Assembly (NCBI GenBank): GCA_009391535.1
Contig: VFHP01000012.1
Location: 1 to 64,000, forward strand
DNA: 64,000 nucleotides
Reading direction: 5' to 3'
Origin: SAR202 cluster bacterium
Lineage (GTDB): Bacteria > Chloroflexota > Dehalococcoidia > Lucifugimonadales > UBA2985
Under the pieces are notes generated by a model. That model was not told the DNA's origin, did not search any database, and saw only the letters and a program-made list of their open reading frames with translations. Positions 27,404 through 37,540 of this stretch are shown here, one piece after another (the first letter of the stretch is position 1; each line of letters begins with the position of its first letter). The position numbers were made by a program, and so were the translations under genes.

Positions 27404-28537
27404 ATGCTGCCTAGAAGAATATCCAAAACAATACAGGTGGGAGATGTAAAAGTTGGCGGATCTTCCCCTATAACGGTCCAATCAATGACAAAAACTGACA
27501 CTAGAGATGTCAAAGCAACTGTCAGACAAATACACGAATTAGAAGAGGCTGGATGCGACATTATAAGGCCAGCGGTACCTGATATGGAAGCGGCTAAAGC
27601 CCTCAAAGATATCGTCAAGCAAGTTAATATACCCGTTATAGCAGACATACATTTTCACTATCAACTAGCTTTAGAATCAATAAAGTCTGGTGTAGATGGG
27701 CTAAGACTGAATCCGGGTAACATCAGGGACAAGGAGAAAGTAGAACAAGTTGTACGTGCAGCGAAAGAGAGGCAAATACCGATTAGAATAGGCGTGAACT
27801 TTGGCAGCTTACCTCCTGTCGGAATGATAGGCAAATTCGGTGGTTTACAGAGACATACAGATGGAGTAAACAAACTGGCCAAAGAAGGCGAGGATCAAAC
27901 AGGCAAGATTTCAGTAGTAGACCACATGGTAGCAACAGCTCTTTGGGAGATTAGTATACTTGAGAATTTAGATTTTGATCAGATCAAAATATCCATGAAA
28001 GCTTTCGATGTTCCCACAACCATAGAAGCGTATAGGAAGTTAGCCTCTATGGTCCCATATCCGTTACATCTTGGAATAACAGAATCTGGAACCGCACGGG
28101 CTGGTTCAATAAGAAGTTCTGTTGGATTGGGATACCTCTTATACGAAGGTATAGGGGACACAATAAGGGTATCCTTGAGCGCAGATCCAAAAGAGGAAAT
28201 TATTGCCGGTTATGAAATATTAAAATCTCTAAATTTGAGGCAGAAAGGCACCACTTTAGTTGCCTGTCCATCCTGTGGAAGAGCAGATGTGGACGTTATA
28301 AAACTGGCTAATACTGTAGATAGTCTACTCCAAGAAAAAGACTACAACGTCAAGGTTGCGGTAATGGGCTGCGAAGTAAATGGTCCCGGAGAAGCAAAAG
28401 ATGCCGACATTGGCATAGCAGCTGGAGTAGGACGAGCCATAATATTTCGCAAGGGTCAAAAGTCACGCATAGTAGAGGAATCGGAAATGCTATCCGCCTT
28501 AATGGAAGAGATAGAACAAGTTGCAACAAATAAATAA
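27404..28537 (+). CDS. ispG: 4-hydroxy-3-methylbut-2-enyl diphosphate synthase
   Basis: This 377-residue [4Fe-4S] enzyme of the MEP pathway converts MEcPP to HMBPP. It has an N-terminal TIM barrel (SPITVQSMTKTDTRDV, LRLNPGNI, IRIGVNFGS) and the C-terminal cluster domain with CPSCGR and MGCEVNGPGEAKDADIG, which supplies the three cysteines and the glutamate ligand. Length matches the short bacterial type. It ends the plus-strand isoprenoid cluster and converges with the YyaL-type gene after 30 bases; no terminator hairpin is visible there. Confidence 0.96.
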   Translation: MLPRRISKTIQVGDVKVGGSSPITVQSMTKTDTRDVKATVRQIHELEEAGCDIIRPAVPDMEAAKALKDIVKQVNIPVIADIHFHYQLALESIKSGVDGLRLNPGNIRDKEKVEQVVRAAKERQIPIRIGVNFGSLPPVGMIGKFGGLQRHTDGVNKLAKEGEDQTGKISVVDHMVATALWEISILENLDFDQIKISMKAFDVPTTIEAYRKLASMVPYPLHLGITESGTARAGSIRSSVGLGYLLYEGIGDTIRVSLSADPKEEIIAGYEILKSLNLRQKGTTLVACPSCGRADVDVIKLANTVDSLLQEKDYNVKVAVMGCEVNGPGEAKDADIGIAAGVGRAIIFRKGQKSRIVEESEMLSALMEEIEQVATNK

Positions 28538-28567
28538 GCTCGTCAGTCTAGTTTAGTTCCGCAGCAT

Positions 28568-30631
28568 TCACATCACCCAGCTTCTGCTTTCCAATTGAGA
28601 TATCAAATCTCTAACATCAGTAACTGGTTTCTGACAAACGTATCCCCTACATAAAAAAACAGTACTTTGTCCATCCACTGTAAATTTATGGTTCAAAGCT
28701 GGTATATCCATTGAAGTAATAATGGATTCCGGATTCTGAGCAACCAAAATCATATTTGGAAGATAAAAAGAATTGACAACTTTTAACAATCTATGTGTCT
28801 CTTCAGAATCTAATTGTCCGATTAAGGCAACTTCTACTCTATCTCCTAAAATGAAATCCACGGAAGCCAACCAATTGCCAGCTCCATGAGGTGCCCTGAA
28901 CATGTAATTGCCAACGGATTCTATATTCACCACGGATTTATTCCAATATTTATCGTCACCCGTGAAAACACCCAGCCTCAACAATACATAGGAAGCCATA
29001 GATCCCCCGCAAGGCATAGCCCCATCACCAACATCTCGAGGTCTAACTAACAAATCCTCATGATCATGCCCAATATCGTAAAACATATTTTCTGCGTCAT
29101 CCCAAAACAGATCTATCATTTTGTCACTCAATTGCTGAGACATATTAAGCCAGTAAATATCTAATGTAGCTTCATATAAAGACATTATTCCATTAATGAA
29201 ACAACCGTAATCCTCCAAGCATCCTAGTAGTTTAGCGTTGCCATCTTTATAGGTTCTGAGCAATCTATTCCCTTGATTCATGTTATCCAAGATAAAATGG
29301 GCATTTTTTATGGCAGCATTTAAATAGTCAGGTCTATCCAACAAAACAGATGCCTTAGATAAACTCTTGATCATCAAACCATTCCAAGCAGTTAGAACTT
29401 TGGTGTCAGTATTCGGTGGAATCCTATTGTCCCTCACTGCCTTAAGCTTATATTTGCTTTCCTGCAGCTTTTCCTGCATTTCTGTCAAACTAATACCTAG
29501 ATGATCAGATGCCTCTTTGTCAGATCGTGGTTTATACAATATGTTTCTATCATCAAAATTTCCTTCGTGTGTAACACCGTAATATGTTTTTATGAGATTA
29601 GAACAGTCTGCACCTAAGATTCTGTCCAGTTCTACCGATGTCCAAACAAAAAATTTTCCTTCTTCTCCCTCGCTGTCAGCATCTTGAGCAGAATAGAATC
29701 CTCCTGTTGGTGATGTCATTTCCCTCAATACATAGTCTAAAGTTTGCTGAACTATATCAGAGTAGAAAGGATTCTTTGTTATTCTATAGACTTCGGAATA
29801 TAGATCAGCCAACAATGCATTATCATATAGCATCTTTTCAAAGTGTGGTACTAACCAAAACGGATCAGTTGAATATCGATGAAACCCACCACCTAACTGA
29901 TCGAATATCCCGCCATTTGCCATTTTCATAAGTGTTAATTCCAACATCTCCAAAGAGGTTTCATCAGAAGTCCTAAAATAATCTCTTAACAACACATCCA
30001 AAGTCATTGGCTGGGGAAATTTTGGAGCTACTCCAAAGCCTCCGTACTTGTCATCAAAATCCGATTTTAGAATATCAACTGTTTCTTTTAATTTGTCTGC
30101 ATCCACCTGGGTGCCGTCTCGCCGACTCTGATTATTAGCTTGCAAAATATTCGTTATTTGGTCGACCGAGTTTATGATCTCAGGCCGCCTGTTCTTGTAA
30201 GCATCACTTACTGCTCCCAGTATTTCTTTAAAACCAGACATGCCATGCCTCGCATATGGTGGGAAATAAGTGCCCCCATAAAAAGGTTCGCAATGAGGTG
30301 TCAAGAAAACAGAGAGAGGCCATCCGCCGTGACCAATCATAGATTGCACTGCCATCATATAGATGTGGTCGATTTCTGGCCTCTCCTCTCTATCAACCTT
30401 AATATTCACAAAATTGTCGTTCATAACCGAGCTAATATCACTGTTTTCAAATGATTCCTTCTCCATTACATGACACCAGTGACATGCCGAGTATCCTATA
30501 CTGAGGAATATTGGCTTATCCTGTTTAAGCGCTGCATCTAGTGCTTCTTTTCCCCACGGATACCAGTTAACTGGATTATCCGCGTGTTGCAACAAATATG
30601 GACTTGATTCATTAATAAGTTTATTAGCCAT
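28568..30631 (-). CDS. YyaL/DUF255 family thioredoxin-domain protein
   Basis: This 687-residue protein matches the conserved YyaL / spermatogenesis-associated protein 20 family. The N-terminal DUF255 thioredoxin-like domain has [19 protein letters not shown] and the redox-type motif CHWCHVME. The rest is an alpha/alpha-barrel resembling N-acylglucosamine epimerases or glycosidases, with [13 protein letters not shown] and LTAWNGLMI. No function is established for bacterial members. The ATG at 30631 is chosen because GGGGG precedes it; an in-frame upstream ATG gives four extra residues. It diverges from coaE. Confidence 0.9.
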   Translation of the reverse strand: MANKLINESSPYLLQHADNPVNWYPWGKEALDAALKQDKPIFLSIGYSACHWCHVMEKESFENSDISSVMNDNFVNIKVDREERPEIDHIYMMAVQSMIGHGGWPLSVFLTPHCEPFYGGTYFPPYARHGMSGFKEILGAVSDAYKNRRPEIINSVDQITNILQANNQSRRDGTQVDADKLKETVDILKSDFDDKYGGFGVAPKFPQPMTLDVLLRDYFRTSDETSLEMLELTLMKMANGGIFDQLGGGFHRYSTDPFWLVPHFEKMLYDNALLADLYSEVYRITKNPFYSDIVQQTLDYVLREMTSPTGGFYSAQDADSEGEEGKFFVWTSVELDRILGADCSNLIKTYYGVTHEGNFDDRNILYKPRSDKEASDHLGISLTEMQEKLQESKYKLKAVRDNRIPPNTDTKVLTAWNGLMIKSLSKASVLLDRPDYLNAAIKNAHFILDNMNQGNRLLRTYKDGNAKLLGCLEDYGCFINGIMSLYEATLDIYWLNMSQQLSDKMIDLFWDDAENMFYDIGHDHEDLLVRPRDVGDGAMPCGGSMASYVLLRLGVFTGDDKYWNKSVVNIESVGNYMFRAPHGAGNWLASVDFILGDRVEVALIGQLDSEETHRLLKVVNSFYLPNMILVAQNPESIITSMDIPALNHKFTVDGQSTVFLCRGYVCQKPVTDVRDLISQLESRSWVM

Positions 30632-30726
30632 AAACCCCCACAACGAACAAAAATTTGGATTTCATCATAGACTATATTTTCCCAGATTTTGCACCTATTT
30701 GAAATCCTCTTTGAAGCTATTTTATC

Positions 30727-30753
30727 TTGACCATGCATACCTTCTAGTATAAA
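30727..30753 (+). promoter_or_regulatory. Candidate promoter of the coaE operon
   Basis: TTGACC (30727-30732) and TATAAA (30748-30753) are separated by 15 bases, a short but workable spacing. The coaE ATG is 33 bases downstream with GGGGGG in between. Confidence 0.45.
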
Positions 30754-30786
30754 ATCCCGAAGAGGTCAGACAGGGGGGAATTGGTA

Positions 30787-31410
30787 ATGTTGGTAATAGG
30801 GCTTGCGGGAGGCATCGGCTCAGGTAAAAGTTCAGTGTCTAGTATGCTAAAGAACCTTGGTGCCGTTATAATTGACGCAGACAAACTAGGACACGAAGTA
30901 TATCTTCCAGGCACAGAAGGATTAAGAGAAGTAGTATCGGAATTCGGAAAAGATATACTATCCTCCGATGGAGAAGTAGACAGGCGCATTCTGGGAAGCA
31001 AAGTATTCGGTAGCCCGGAAGCAATGGCTAAATTAAATTCCATCGTCTGGCCCCGGATCAAGAATAAAGTCACCGAACTTATAGAGGAGAACTCGCAGTT
31101 AGGAACAGAAGTATTAGTTCTAGATGCTGCCGTACTTATAGAAGCAGGTTGGACTAGTGTGGTTGACGAAACTTGGGTAGTGACAGCGCCAATAGATCAG
31201 ATAATAAGTAGGTTAGAGTCCAGAAATGGTATTACTGAAGAACAAGCAATGTCCAGGATTAACTCACAAATGACTACAGAGGAACGTATGGAATATGCGG
31301 ATATTGTAATAGAAAACGACGCCAGCTTGGACGAACTGATGTCTTCAGTCCAGCAGATTTGGGAAAAAACACTATCAAACAAGGGTTTAGCGGGGAGACA
31401 AAATGGCTAA
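30787..31410 (+). CDS. coaE: Dephospho-CoA kinase
   Basis: This 207-residue P-loop kinase phosphorylates dephospho-CoA, the last step of CoA synthesis. The N-terminal [14 protein letters not shown] is the Walker A motif, followed by [13 protein letters not shown] and a [10 protein letters not shown] segment. The ATG at 30787 is chosen because GGGGGG (30773-30778) lies eight bases upstream; the in-frame TTG at 30781 is too close to it. The gene overlaps the following AAA+ ATPase start by eight bases, so the two are coupled. Confidence 0.95.
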   Translation: MLVIGLAGGIGSGKSSVSSMLKNLGAVIIDADKLGHEVYLPGTEGLREVVSEFGKDILSSDGEVDRRILGSKVFGSPEAMAKLNSIVWPRIKNKVTELIEENSQLGTEVLVLDAAVLIEAGWTSVVDETWVVTAPIDQIISRLESRNGITEEQAMSRINSQMTTEERMEYADIVIENDASLDELMSSVQQIWEKTLSNKGLAGRQNG

Positions 31411-32281
31411 CAAAGACACTTATACCTCTTACCAGACAGAAGAATACTACATCAAAGAAGAACCTTTTTATTTGCCTGTCGCTGACGAAGTCGAACTTTT
31501 CGAAGTAGCTTACTCACAACAAATGCCTATTCTTCTTAAGGGCCCGACAGGAACAGGTAAAACACGATTCGTTGAATACATGTGCTACCGTCTAGGTAAA
31601 CCCCTTACCAAGATAACTAAGAAATCCCAACCAACATCTACTACATCTATACCATTAATGACCATAGCCTGCCATGAAGATCTGACTGCAAGCGACCTTG
31701 TTGGTAGATATCTCCTACAAGGTGACGAAACCAAATGGATGGATGGACCACTTGCGAGAGCCGTAAAAGTCGGCGCTATATGCTATTTGGACGAAGTAGT
31801 TGAGGCCAGAAAAGATACTACTGTACTGATCCACCCTCTGACTGACCATAGAAGATATCTCCCCATAGATAAAAGAGGAGAAGTTATCGAAGCTCATAAG
31901 GATTTCTTAATGGTTATCTCATACAATCCTGGCTATCAAAGCGCCCTAAAGGACCTGAAGCACAGTACACGCCAAAGATTTATGGCTTTAGAGCTTAATT
32001 CACCTCCTCCCGACATTGAGGCTAAGATTATCGAACATGAGAGCGGTGTGTCGCCTGAAATATCTCTATCCTTAGCTAGATTAGGTGAAAAGACGCGAAA
32101 TCTTAAAGACCATGGCCTCAACGAAGGAGTTGGCACACGACTTTTGGTATATGCGGGGAAATTGATAAAAAATGGGATAGCCCCTAGGAGAGCATGTCAA
32201 GTAGCCGTGTCTTGGGCTCTTACCGATGACTTTCAAGTGCAACGCAGTATTGATGAAGTTACCCACTCCATATTTGAATAA
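31403..32281 (+). CDS. MoxR/CbbQ-type AAA+ ATPase
   Basis: This 292-residue ATPase belongs to the CbbQ/NirQ/NorQ branch of MoxR AAA+ proteins, which work with VWA-domain partners to remodel or activate target enzymes. Walker A is GPTGTGKT (residues 47-54). Walker B is [14 protein letters not shown], with sensor-1 asparagine in ISYNPGYQ and an arginine finger candidate in [10 protein letters not shown]-terminal CbbQ-type helical domain follows. It overlaps coaE by eight bases. The matching VWA protein is two genes downstream, separated by a Nudix gene. No RuBisCO or NO reductase gene is in the window, so the target is unknown. Confidence 0.9.
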   Translation: MANKDTYTSYQTEEYYIKEEPFYLPVADEVELFEVAYSQQMPILLKGPTGTGKTRFVEYMCYRLGKPLTKITKKSQPTSTTSIPLMTIACHEDLTASDLVGRYLLQGDETKWMDGPLARAVKVGAICYLDEVVEARKDTTVLIHPLTDHRRYLPIDKRGEVIEAHKDFLMVISYNPGYQSALKDLKHSTRQRFMALELNSPPPDIEAKIIEHESGVSPEISLSLARLGEKTRNLKDHGLNEGVGTRLLVYAGKLIKNGIAPRRACQVAVSWALTDDFQVQRSIDEVTHSIFE

Positions 32282-32374
32282 CAAAAGCATGTAATTTAAA
32301 CAGGTTACACCTTTTATGATTAGTGTGTTTGAAACGGCATTTTATGAATAGCGAATTAGCTGCTATTGAATCAT

Positions 32375-32992
32375 ATGGATAAAACATACGCAAATATGAT
32401 TGATTTATATCACGTTAAAAAGAACCTAGAATCATACCGTCCTGTAATACACTCAAGCGAAAACCCAAAAATACCAGCCATAAATGCAGCTGTTATAGCT
32501 TTCATCTATTACAAAAAAGAGGATCTCTGCATTTTACTAAATAAAAGGTCCCTGTTAGTGGAACATCATAAAGGTGAGATCTCATTTCCTGGTGGTGTCA
32601 TGGACTGTACAGATAAGTCCATATTAGATACTGCTCTTAGAGAAGCAGAGGAGGAAATGGGAATTCAGCCTGCTCACGTTGATATCATATCTCAACTTAG
32701 CAGTATAACCACTCGAACTAATTTTTTAATAACGCCATTCGTTGGAATAATACCTGAGGGCTACCCTTTCAATATAAACAAAGAAGAAATAGACCAAATA
32801 CTAGAAATTCCATTGACGAATTTGATAAAACAGCTTGAACAGCAAATAAGTTCAAAAAATACCCGAATCCCAGAAAACAGCTTCCATTACAGTTACGAAA
32901 ATCATATTATATGGGGTGCAACCGCTAACATACTTTCGGAGCTTTTATTCGCTGTCTCTAAAACTAAACTACAAGAGGATATCAAAACTTGA
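32375..32992 (+). CDS. Nudix hydrolase, CoA diphosphatase (NudL-like) type
   Basis: This 205-residue Nudix protein has the UPF0035-type sequence LLNKRS...HHKGEISFPGG directly before the Nudix helix ALREAEEEMGI. That combination marks the CoA-pyrophosphatase branch, which cleaves CoA to 3',5'-ADP and phosphopantetheine. The ATG at 32375 is chosen over an in-frame TTG at 32366; neither has a clear ribosome site. Its stop overlaps the start of the VWA gene by four bases (TTGA). Position between an AAA+ ATPase and its VWA partner, downstream of coaE, is unusual. CoA as substrate is an inference from motif and context. Confidence 0.82.
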   Translation: MDKTYANMIDLYHVKKNLESYRPVIHSSENPKIPAINAAVIAFIYYKKEDLCILLNKRSLLVEHHKGEISFPGGVMDCTDKSILDTALREAEEEMGIQPAHVDIISQLSSITTRTNFLITPFVGIIPEGYPFNINKEEIDQILEIPLTNLIKQLEQQISSKNTRIPENSFHYSYENHIIWGATANILSELLFAVSKTKLQEDIKT

Positions 32993-35900
32993 AATATTCT
33001 GAAGATTTCAAAAAATTCCCGAAAGAGCTATCGGACTCATACAATACAGTACAAAGCGTAGCTTCTAGGGTCCTCACTGAAGAAGAATTCTTGGCATGGG
33101 AAGAATCAGGGTTAAACATTGCTAACAGAGGAGCGCGGGCATGGGAATCAGCGGTGGAATATTTTAGAGCCACTCCAGACATTCTAAACAAACTACCATT
33201 TGTGCATCTTAAACAGTGGGCATACTGGGGAAGTTTAATAGCAGAAGAATCTCATTTTGCATCGATAGCCTACTTCAAAGCCAGCAGACATGTTAGTGAT
33301 CAGATAAAACCTTGGGACGTTGCAGATTGGGCTCAATTAGGTAAAAAGCTCCTTGGAAAAGATTCGCGGTCTGGAAAATTAAGTGTCTCATATTTCGAAA
33401 ACAGCGCAGAGATCCTCAAGGTTTTAACATTCAGCGAGTTCAAGCAAATAATATTACTGGTAGAAACAATATCTGAACACAACACTGACGAGGCTGCTAA
33501 ATTCATCGACTGTGCATCAGAAGTTTTACCCGTTCTTAAAGAAGATACACGACCTTGTTTGTCATTGATATCGAATCTTGTGAGAAACCATTGGCAACAG
33601 TCTACGAAATGTCTGTCCATGATGAGTAGTGTGCTTGCCAGAATAGACACCGTAGAAAGATCTCGGTTTTTGTCTTTATCAGCACGCATTTCTGAAGAAC
33701 AAAATACTGACGTCGTAAGTTTCTTACATGAAAGCTCATTGGCTCTTGGTTCAGTAGACAATTACGTACACGTCAATATCTTAAACATGGCTGATAGATT
33801 GTCCAGAACTAACCCCAACATAGTATTAAACTACTTAAAAGGTGTGCCTAAAGCGCTTAGGAGAATAAGCATAAACCAGTTGGAATTATGGTATGACTTG
33901 GGTATGTCTATACTTAAAGACAATGAAACAGCCGGAATAGCATTTTTTAGTGGAGAGTCTTCCCGTTCAGAAGACATGCTGGAGAAACTATCAGTGGGAG
34001 TAGAACTGTCTAAAGTGAAAGACATAATGCGACTATACTGTAGAGCATTGTCCGCTATAGACATTGACATTTCACCTGAAGAACAAGGTGACGATGCTCA
34101 TGGAAAGAGCTGGGTGCCAATGGATCAGATGCTGGCTGAAGGAGCAAACATATATTTGCCATTTGTATCTGAGCAGTTCGATACGAAAGATGAAAATTTT
34201 GATTGGTTCAAAGTCATGGCTACCCATCAAATAGCCCATCTGGAATTTAAAAGCTTTCAATTCTCTTTTGATACTCCATCAACGCAATACCAAGACATCA
34301 GGGATGAACTTGCCCCAAGCATGAGCGATTTAATATCGGAAGTTGAAATGGCCGACTTCGCTTTGGAAAACGAACAGCAGGGAACTCAACAAGATTTCGG
34401 CATGACGGAAATACAGAGGTTCTTTGCTATATTCAAAGATAGACCACTAGCTCGAGACATATTCACAGCAGCAGAAGATTACAGACTAGATCATAGAGTA
34501 ATGGTTGACTATCCTGGCATAGCTTCATCCTATAAAAGGGTGCAGTTACAATCAATATCCAACCGACTCCCCTTGTCTGAATTACCTTCTCAAGAAGCAT
34601 TAGTCGAAATATTAATAAGATTCAGTCTTCAACAAACTGGAACACTGCAAATCCCACAGAAATACATCCAGTTAACATCTGCTATGTGGAAAATAATTAG
34701 ACCCTTGTCGACTAAAGGATCCATCGTAGAAGACAGTGCAGAAGCTACCATACGGCTCTACGAAATTATTTCAAATATGAGCAACCAAAAACCTAACGAA
34801 GAAGATGAAGAACAAGACTTTGAAATGGACCCATCGGATGGAGAAGGTGACAATGAAGATTCCGAAGATGAATCCACCTCCAACTCTTTAGATTCTGAAA
34901 CTGAGGAAGGATCCGATAACATACAACAATATCAATCACCACAACAAGTCGACTATAGAGGAGAATTCAAACCTGAGTTGATGCAAGCGATATCCATGAT
35001 AAAAGACTACCAAAAAGAACACGAATCTACCGAAGATGGCATATCTAAAGAGAAGATAGAGCAAATCTTATCAGAAGCCGATTCTCCTCCATCTGAAGCA
35101 GAAAAGATTGATCCAGATGCCAAGGGTACGTTCGTAAGTGAAATGGCACAAGACTTGGATTCTAAAGGTAACCCACAAGCCGTGTTGCAACAAAGTTCAT
35201 ATGCTTATGATTCGACCTACGATGATGAAGACCGAAGAGGTCCGCTAGAAGCTAATGATCCGGATTCATTTCTGTACGACGAATGGGACTATCGCATATC
35301 GGACTACAGAAATCGTTGGTGCCTCTTGAGAGAAAAGGAAATGGCAGAAGGGGATTCAGCATATTTCACTACTACATTAGACGGATATTCAAGCCTCGCG
35401 GGCCAAATTAGACGCCAATTTGAATTGATGTCCCCACAAGGACTACAGAAGATGAAAAGACAACAAGATGGGGATGAATTGGAATTGGAAGCGGTGATAG
35501 AAGCTATGGTTGATAAAAAATCAGGTAGTACCCCTTCGGAAAAAGTCTATCTGCGCCGTAACAAAGTCCAAAGAGATGTGGCTGTAGTGTTTCTCTTGGA
35601 CATGAGTGCGTCGACTGCCGAGGCAATAGACGAAACAAGAAGATTAGCTGATGAATGGGATGCCCCCGACGACCCTTTAGAGTATATGTTCTGGCTCAGA
35701 AGCAGACGGGGTGAAGGAATGCGAAGAAGCTACAAGAGAATCGTAGACCTAGAAAAGGAAAGCATAGTACTACTAATTCACGCACTAGAAACTATAGGTG
35801 ATACGTATGGTATTTATGGTTTCTCAGGTTATGGTAGAGAAAACGTGGATTTTTTCGTTATAAAAGATGTCCAAGAAGCCCTTAGCGAAAGAGTAAAACG

Positions 35901-36261
35901 AAGAATAGACAAAATATCTCCCCTACAAGCCACTAGGATGGGACCCGCAATACGCCATGCAACTAGCAAGCTGGCTGGTATAGATGCTAGAACGAAATTT
36001 TTGGTACTAATCAGTGATGGAAGACCCCAAGATAGGGGATATAGCAGAGAAGGTGTTGAAAAAGAATATGCCATACATGACACCAGAATAGCGTTAACAG
36101 AAGCCCGGAGAGACGGCGTCACACCGTTTTGCCTAACTGTAGACAAAGAAGGACATGACTATCTAAGGGCTATGTGCCAAGATATGGGATACGAAGTCTT
36201 GGCTGATATTAACAACCTACCTAGAAGATTACCTACTCTATACAGACATCTGACAGTTTAA
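32989..36261 (+). CDS. Large VWA-domain protein, CbbO/NorD-like, with N-terminal helical repeats
   Basis: This 1090-residue protein is the likely partner of the CbbQ-type ATPase. Residues about 30-350 form imperfect helical repeats of about 40 residues with a recurring pattern of tryptophan/glycine, alanine and aromatic positions (for example WAYWGSLI...AYFKAS and WAQLGKKLL...SYFENS). A THQIAH sequence at residues 412-417 sits where CbbO/NorD proteins usually have HExxH-like THEGAH. An acidic low-complexity linker spans about 600-660. The C-terminal VWA domain has an intact MIDAS: DMSAS at 871-875, TRMGPA and ISDGRPQD. The start is TTG at 32989, overlapping the Nudix stop. Confidence 0.85.
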   Translation: MKYSEDFKKFPKELSDSYNTVQSVASRVLTEEEFLAWEESGLNIANRGARAWESAVEYFRATPDILNKLPFVHLKQWAYWGSLIAEESHFASIAYFKASRHVSDQIKPWDVADWAQLGKKLLGKDSRSGKLSVSYFENSAEILKVLTFSEFKQIILLVETISEHNTDEAAKFIDCASEVLPVLKEDTRPCLSLISNLVRNHWQQSTKCLSMMSSVLARIDTVERSRFLSLSARISEEQNTDVVSFLHESSLALGSVDNYVHVNILNMADRLSRTNPNIVLNYLKGVPKALRRISINQLELWYDLGMSILKDNETAGIAFFSGESSRSEDMLEKLSVGVELSKVKDIMRLYCRALSAIDIDISPEEQGDDAHGKSWVPMDQMLAEGANIYLPFVSEQFDTKDENFDWFKVMATHQIAHLEFKSFQFSFDTPSTQYQDIRDELAPSMSDLISEVEMADFALENEQQGTQQDFGMTEIQRFFAIFKDRPLARDIFTAAEDYRLDHRVMVDYPGIASSYKRVQLQSISNRLPLSELPSQEALVEILIRFSLQQTGTLQIPQKYIQLTSAMWKIIRPLSTKGSIVEDSAEATIRLYEIISNMSNQKPNEEDEEQDFEMDPSDGEGDNEDSEDESTSNSLDSETEEGSDNIQQYQSPQQVDYRGEFKPELMQAISMIKDYQKEHESTEDGISKEKIEQILSEADSPPSEAEKIDPDAKGTFVSEMAQDLDSKGNPQAVLQQSSYAYDSTYDDEDRRGPLEANDPDSFLYDEWDYRISDYRNRWCLLREKEMAEGDSAYFTTTLDGYSSLAGQIRRQFELMSPQGLQKMKRQQDGDELELEAVIEAMVDKKSGSTPSEKVYLRRNKVQRDVAVVFLLDMSASTAEAIDETRRLADEWDAPDDPLEYMFWLRSRRGEGMRRSYKRIVDLEKESIVLLIHALETIGDTYGIYGFSGYGRENVDFFVIKDVQEALSERVKRRIDKISPLQATRMGPAIRHATSKLAGIDARTKFLVLISDGRPQDRGYSREGVEKEYAIHDTRIALTEARRDGVTPFCLTVDKEGHDYLRAMCQDMGYEVLADINNLPRRLPTLYRHLTV

Positions 36262-36284
36262 TCAAAAAAGTGTTCTTCATCAAA

Positions 36285-37514
36285 TTAATTAGCTACCAAT
36301 TTTAGAAGTGTCATGAGTGCCTCATTGGTGGCTCTTTGTTTCACCAAAAGCCTTTCCTGAGGTAAATTCAGTTCCTTAACGTGAGTACCATCGGTAGATG
36401 ATATACCTATATACACTTTGCCCACAGGTTTATCTTCAATAGTTGACGGGCCTGCCACACCGGTAGTTGATATACCAATATCAGAGCCTACAAGGTCTCT
36501 AACTGATCTTGCCATATCCGCTGCAACTTCTGGGCTAACAGTCCCGAATTTATGTATCAAATTACTGTCGACACCAAACGTTTGTTTTAAGACTCCAGAA
36601 TAAGCCACCATACCACCTTTGAAATAACCTGAACTGCCGGGGGGTTGTGTTAACGCATTGGATAATAAACCTCCCGTACAGGATTCCATAACAGCGACCG
36701 TAAGATTGTTGTTTAATAGATTGCTCGCTAGAACACTCTCAACAGTATCTTGATCAAACCCCCATATAAAATCTCCAATAGATCCATCTAATGCTACTTC
36801 CAGTTTATCGAGCGATGACTTAGCCTGCTGTTCGCTCTCTGCGGGAACTCTAATCCTCACGTCTACACCAAGGGGTTGGGCATACATCCCCCACTCAAAG
36901 CCAAAAGAATCAATAATTCCCGATATCTTCTCATTCAAAAGGGATTCACCCAAACCATAGGTCCTTATATTCCTAGTGTATATTAATGAGTTGTTGTACC
37001 TCTCAAGTAAAGAAGGAAGTACTTCATGTTGCCACATTCTGTGCATCTCTCTTGGAGGACCAGGCATAACAATCAAGTTCTTGTTATCTATATTTACCCA
37101 CCAACCCGGGGCTGTACCCACTTCATTCTTTATGCCACAGGCAGAAGGAATCAAATTAGCCTGTTTTATATTTGTATCAGACATATTTATTCCTCGTCTG
37201 ATGAATATTTTTCTCATGTCTTCAAGAGATTCTTGATCTATGTACATGGATTCATTTAACAATTGAGATATTGATTCTCTGGTGATATCGTCATCGGTAG
37301 GCCCAAGCCCTCCCGTTGTTATTATTATATCTGAACGGTTAACGGCTTCTTTCAGGACAGATACAAGCTCTTCCTGGTTATCCCCAACCTGAGAAATGCG
37401 AACCAATGTAATGCCAATCCTTGGTAATTCTTTTGCAATATAGTTAGAATTGGTATCTACCAGTTCCCCCATAAGAAGTTCGGACCCAATAGCTATGATG
37501 TCTGCTCTAAAAAT
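36285..37514 (-). CDS. cinA: CinA family nicotinamide-nucleotide amidase, apparent ATT start
   Basis: This 409-residue CinA protein has an N-terminal MoeA-like/COG1058 domain (IIAIGSELLMGELVDTNS, ITTGGLGPTDDDIT, VMPGPPREM) and the C-terminal NMN amidase domain (ESCTGGLLSNAL, GGMVAYS, STTGVAGP). It recycles or cleans up nicotinamide nucleotides. The first ATG (37472) lies after the conserved ADIIAIGSELL strand. In frame, an ATT codon at 37512-37514 preceded seven bases upstream by GAGGGGG gives the full N-terminus; an in-frame TGA is at 37527-37529 and no ATG, GTG or TTG lies between. It ends the minus-strand ABC/DUF4340 cluster. Confidence 0.88.
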   Translation of the reverse strand: MFRADIIAIGSELLMGELVDTNSNYIAKELPRIGITLVRISQVGDNQEELVSVLKEAVNRSDIIITTGGLGPTDDDITRESISQLLNESMYIDQESLEDMRKIFIRRGINMSDTNIKQANLIPSACGIKNEVGTAPGWWVNIDNKNLIVMPGPPREMHRMWQHEVLPSLLERYNNSLIYTRNIRTYGLGESLLNEKISGIIDSFGFEWGMYAQPLGVDVRIRVPAESEQQAKSSLDKLEVALDGSIGDFIWGFDQDTVESVLASNLLNNNLTVAVMESCTGGLLSNALTQPPGSSGYFKGGMVAYSGVLKQTFGVDSNLIHKFGTVSPEVAADMARSVRDLVGSDIGISTTGVAGPSTIEDKPVGKVYIGISSTDGTHVKELNLPQERLLVKQRATNEALMTLLKLVAN

Positions 37515-37540
37515 ATTTAAGCCCCCTCACATAGCAACAA

